Assembly: GCF_013114625.1 (NCBI RefSeq)
Contig: NZ_VTXD01000044.1
Coordinates: forward strand, 1-34,000
Reading direction: 5' to 3'
DNA from: Vibrio sp. 99-70-13A1
GTDB lineage: Bacteria; Pseudomonadota; Gammaproteobacteria; Enterobacterales; Vibrionaceae
Length of the DNA stretch: 34,000 nucleotides
The notes beneath the pieces are model-generated. The model made no database searches, was not told the origin of the DNA, and saw only the letters and a list, made by a program, of their open reading frames with translations. Both the position numbers and the translations under genes were made by a program. Below, piece by piece: positions 31,896 to 34,000 of this stretch; within the stretch, counting starts at the first letter, position 1, and the number at the start of each line of letters is the position of its first letter.

Positions 31896-32945
31896 ATGGA
31901 ACTTTGCACTCAGCTGAACTACGTTCGATCACTCTCTGCTGGCAAAGCATATTTCTACTATATATCTAAAAGTGGTGAGATGTGTCCCCTTGAAATTGAT
32001 AGGACTAGGTTGCGTGCGCCAAAAGGTGGTTATGCAGAAGCATATAAAGGGGGCAAGTTTGTACAAAAGAATGTTGCTCCACAAGATTTAGCTCACTCCA
32101 ATCCTCAGTTCATCGAAGAGTGTTATGTAAAGCCAGGTGTCGATGATATCTACTGTGCATTCCCTCTTCGAATTCGAGCAAATTCTCTAACCCCAGATAT
32201 CTGTAGTGATGATGAAGTGCGCAGTAAACTTTCGTTACTTGCTAAAACTTATAAAGAGCTTAACGGATATCATGAGTTAGCTCATCGATACGCCAAGAAT
32301 ATCCTGCTTGGCAGTTGGCTTTGGCGCAACAGAGAGTGTCGAAAGCTGTCGATAGAAGTGACCACCAGTGATTCACAAACCTTGATTGTAGAAAACGCAA
32401 CAAAGCTTTCTTGGTATGGTCATTGGGATGAGGCTTCAGCAGAATGCCTAGAAAAGCTCACAGCCTATTTGATGCGAGCCCTTTCCGATCCGAACGAATA
32501 TTTCTATATGGATGTAAAAGCTAAAATTGGAGTTGGTTGGGGAGATGAGGTTTACCCAAGCCAAGAGTTTTTAGATAGCCGAGAAGATGGTGTTCCTACT
32601 AAGCAGTTAGCTACAGTCGAACTATTGAACGGAAAGGAAACTGTTGCATTTCATGGTCAAAAAATTGGTGCAGCATTGCAATCGATTGACGATTGGTGGC
32701 ATGAAGACGCAGATAAGCCCTTAAGAGTGAATGAGTATGGGGCAGACCGAGAATACGTTATAGCAAGGCGACATGTGTCCCATGGAAATGATTTTTACCA
32801 ATTAGTCAGAAATACAGAGAATTGGATTGAGACAATGACAGCTTCTCAGACCATCTCAAATGACGTGCACTTTATTATGTCGGTCTTGATCAAGGGTGGT
32901 CTCTTTAATTGCTCAAGTTCAAAGTCTAAAGCGAAGGCTAAGTAA
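31896..32945 (+). CDS. cas7: Cas7f (Csy3), Cascade backbone
   Basis: Cas7f polymerises along the crRNA spacer; each subunit covers 6 nt and flips out the sixth base. The 349-residue length is typical of Csy3. Typical stretches are NYVRSLSAGKAYFYYISKSGE near the N-terminus, RIRANSLTPDICSDDEVR, and NILLGSWLWRNRECRKLSIEV. It starts at ATG 31896, with AGGGA about 10 nt upstream and 6 bp after cas8/5. The number of copies per complex follows spacer length, which matters for the unusually short last spacer of this array. Confidence 0.94.
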   Translation: MELCTQLNYVRSLSAGKAYFYYISKSGEMCPLEIDRTRLRAPKGGYAEAYKGGKFVQKNVAPQDLAHSNPQFIEECYVKPGVDDIYCAFPLRIRANSLTPDICSDDEVRSKLSLLAKTYKELNGYHELAHRYAKNILLGSWLWRNRECRKLSIEVTTSDSQTLIVENATKLSWYGHWDEASAECLEKLTAYLMRALSDPNEYFYMDVKAKIGVGWGDEVYPSQEFLDSREDGVPTKQLATVELLNGKETVAFHGQKIGAALQSIDDWWHEDADKPLRVNEYGADREYVIARRHVSHGNDFYQLVRNTENWIETMTASQTISNDVHFIMSVLIKGGLFNCSSSKSKAKAK

Positions 32946-32954
32946 GGGAGATGT

Positions 32955-33560
32955 ATGACTAAGCGTTACTACTTCTTAATACGTTACACGCCTGTTCGAG
33001 CCGACTATGAGTTATTAGCAGGGCGTTGTATCTCTCAAATGCACTTGTTTATGGTGAATAACCGACAAGCGATGAATAGGATTGGTGTGAGCTTTCCTGA
33101 TTGGAATGAATCTACAGTTGGTCAAACTATTGCTTTTGTTGCCGAAGATAAAGAGGTGATGGTTGGACTCTCTTTTCAGCCTTATTTTTCTTTGATGGTA
33201 AATGAAGGTTTGTTTGAGATCTCCAGTGTTTGTGAGGTGCCTGACATTGCGGCTGAGGTGAGGTTTACCCGTAACCAAACGATTGGGAAAAGCTTTTTAG
33301 GCTCCAAGAAACGCCGAATCAAACGAAGCATGGTTAGAGCCGAACTATCTGGTGTTGAACCATCGTTACCAGCTACTAATGAAGAGCGAATCATCGATAG
33401 TTTTCATCGAATACCAGTCTCTAGCGGCTCATCTGCGCAAGATTATATTTTGTTCGTGCAAAAGGAGTTTGTAGGTGAGAGCGTTGCAGCAAACTTTAAT
33501 AGCTATGGTTTAGCGACGAACGAAGAAAGAAGAGGAACTGTCCCTGACTTGCGCTTTTGA
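32955..33560 (+). CDS. cas6: Cas6f (Csy4), crRNA-processing ribonuclease
   Basis: Cas6f cuts the CRISPR transcript at the base of each repeat hairpin and stays bound to the crRNA 3' handle, where TniQ docks. The 201-residue protein has the catalytic His at position 30 (AGRCISQMHLFM), matching His29 of Pseudomonas Csy4. A basic, arginine-rich stretch (GSKKRRIKRSMVRAEL, about residues 115-130) corresponds to the RNA-binding arginine helix. GGGAG precedes the ATG. It is the last gene of the tniQ-cas operon; the CRISPR array starts 128 bp later. Confidence 0.94.
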   Translation: MTKRYYFLIRYTPVRADYELLAGRCISQMHLFMVNNRQAMNRIGVSFPDWNESTVGQTIAFVAEDKEVMVGLSFQPYFSLMVNEGLFEISSVCEVPDIAAEVRFTRNQTIGKSFLGSKKRRIKRSMVRAELSGVEPSLPATNEERIIDSFHRIPVSSGSSAQDYILFVQKEFVGESVAANFNSYGLATNEERRGTVPDLRF

Positions 33561-33688
33561 CCCTTTTTTGAAAGCTCTTTTTCGGGGAAGTAAAAACAAG
33601 GAGTTACAGACGCAAGAAGAAAAAGGATATTTTATGGATTTGTGATGTAAAGTCCATGGAATTAACAGCTTAGCGACTATAGTTAACA

Positions 33689-33822
33689 CTGTCCTGCCGC
33701 ATAGGCAGCTAAGAAAGATGATTTGATTAGTTCAGCCATCGAGGTATCGTGTCCTGCCGCATAGGCAGCTAAGAATAGGCCAGGAAGAAAGCAACCCTCC
33801 TGCTGAACAAGCAGTTAGTAAT
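33689..33822 (+). CRISPR. Mini CRISPR array: two canonical repeats, one diverged terminal repeat, two spacers
   Basis: Repeats 1 (33689-33716) and 2 (33749-33776) are 28 nt and nearly identical (26 of 28), with the I-F hairpin CTGCC-GCATA-GGCAG. Spacer 1 (33717-33748) is a normal 32 nt. Repeat 3 (33795-33822) agrees with repeat 2 at about 17 of 28 positions but keeps the hairpin with changed bases (CTGCT-GAACA-AGCAG), including a compensated closing pair. Aligning the hairpins leaves spacer 2 only 18 nt (33777-33794). The first seven spacing units are clear by eye: hairpin starts at 33694, 33754 and 33800 are 60 and 46 bp apart. No adaptation genes (cas1, cas2-3) are present. Confidence 0.95.
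33777..33794 (+). other. Short homing spacer matching ffs
   Basis: The 18 bases AGGCCAGGAAGAAAGCAA match ffs AGGCCTGGAAGGGAGCAG (13009-13026) at 14 positions. Mismatches fall at 6, 12, 13 and 18, three of them at bases flipped out in type I Cascade. The next two bases (CC), formally part of repeat 3, also match ffs. The spacer therefore encodes the guide for insertion at the site where this element sits. Confidence 0.88.
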
Positions 33823-33823
33823 C

Positions 33824-33855
33824 AAAACCATCAAGTTTAGGCTTGATGGTTTTTT
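33824..33855 (+). terminator. Terminator immediately after the CRISPR array
   Basis: A perfect 12-bp stem AAAACCATCAAG (33824-33835) / CTTGATGGTTTT (33842-33853) with loop TTTAGG is followed by more Ts. It starts one base after the third repeat, so the crRNA precursor ends here and no further spacer is expected. Confidence 0.9.
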
Positions 33856-34000
33856 GTTGGCGCTGATTTTACCAGTCACATTTTCTAACACGGAAATGCC
33901 CCAAAGTTTGTTAGACCAATGAAAAATAGGCTGATAAAAGCATGCATGAACTAGTTTGTCGTAATATCAACCTGTATCATCATTTCGCTTTTTGTAATTC
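33856..34000. other. Element sequence beyond the array, no gene seen
   Basis: These 145 bp have no open frame of note and no inverted copy of the right-end repeats (pattern GGACA-N5-ATGGTT). The left end of the transposon has therefore not been reached. A palindrome AACTAGTT (33951-33958) is the only local symmetry noticed. Confidence 0.6.

Larger units (their letters stand above)
13080..34000 (+). mobile_element. Type I-F3 CRISPR-associated Tn7-like transposon at ffs (right part; left end outside window)
   Basis: The element begins with TGT at 13080, 6 bp past ffs. It contains tnsABC, an xre regulator, defence-type cargo, tniQ-cas8/5-cas7-cas6 and a CRISPR array. This is the gene set of RNA-guided Tn7-like transposons (Tn6677 relatives), and ffs is one of their known attachment sites. 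The tnsA end is proximal to the protospacer, the orientation usual for Tn7-like insertion. The putative 5-bp target duplication is TTAAA (13075-13079), but the second copy cannot be checked. No inverted TnsB-type sites are seen between the array and 34000, so more cargo or the left end lies further right. Confidence 0.95.

Noticed and set aside
33669..33683. Possible Xre site upstream of the array (CTTAGCGACTATAG) with TATAGT as a -10 box
   Set aside because: Only one arm matches the operator, the centre is 3 bp not 5, and no -35 hexamer is found; too weak to call.
33777..33808. Reading the last spacer as a standard 32-nt spacer
   Set aside because: Positions 21-32 match ffs at few sites and would consume the left arm of the third hairpin; hairpin spacing shows a short spacer.
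33856..34000. Left end of the transposon
   Set aside because: No inverted copies of the right-end 15-mers and no terminal ACA in a suitable setting were found; the end must lie outside the window.

Overview
The window looks like a chromosome segment of a Vibrio or close relative (Vibrionaceae). The basis is gene content and the gammaproteobacterial neighbourhood around the SRP RNA gene (decR, tesB, ybaY, atl and ffs, all of which also lie in one region of E. coli). It divides into a host part (1-13079) and a large mobile element that begins at 13080 and runs past the right edge.

Host part: tRNA-Tyr (minus strand); an RND efflux pair (periplasmic adaptor and inner-membrane permease); a DUF1244 protein; a PLP-dependent cysteine-synthase-fold enzyme divergent from a DecR-like Lrp/AsnC regulator, probably a cysteine-detoxification pair; a membrane-anchored protein with 15-residue repeats; tesB; a YbaY-type lipoprotein; an alkyltransferase-like protein; a polytopic membrane protein; a diguanylate cyclase with periplasmic sensor domains; and ffs (4.5S SRP RNA).

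Mobile element: a Tn7-like, type I-F3 CRISPR-associated transposon (CAST) is inserted 6 bp past the end of ffs. It starts with TGT and three TnsB-type repeats (13080-13146), then tnsA-tnsB-tnsC. A convergent xre repressor gene follows, then cargo: a two-gene wHTH/coiled-coil plus SF2 helicase unit, a type I restriction-modification set (hsdR, hsdM, hsdS) with four small genes embedded, and a nitrilase-fold protein with a small partner. The element's targeting operon tniQ-cas8/5-cas7-cas6 and a very short CRISPR array close the visible part. The left end is not in the window.

Two observations tie the element together. First, the last spacer of the array is only 18 nt long before a strongly diverged terminal repeat. 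It matches the Ffh-binding loop of the neighbouring ffs gene, with mismatches at positions 6, 12, 13 and 18 of the guide; three of these are the every-sixth positions that type I Cascade does not read. The insertion lies 53 bp from the end of an 18-nt protospacer (51 bp for 20 nt) but only 39 bp from the end of a 32-nt one, so a shortened homing guide fits better. Second, a palindromic operator (ACTTAG-N5-CTAAGT) occurs twice beside xre and once, as a 29-bp palindrome, over the predicted tniQ promoter. One Xre repressor may therefore govern itself, the first cargo operon and the RNA-guided targeting machinery.

All assignments are from reading the sequence; no database search was run.
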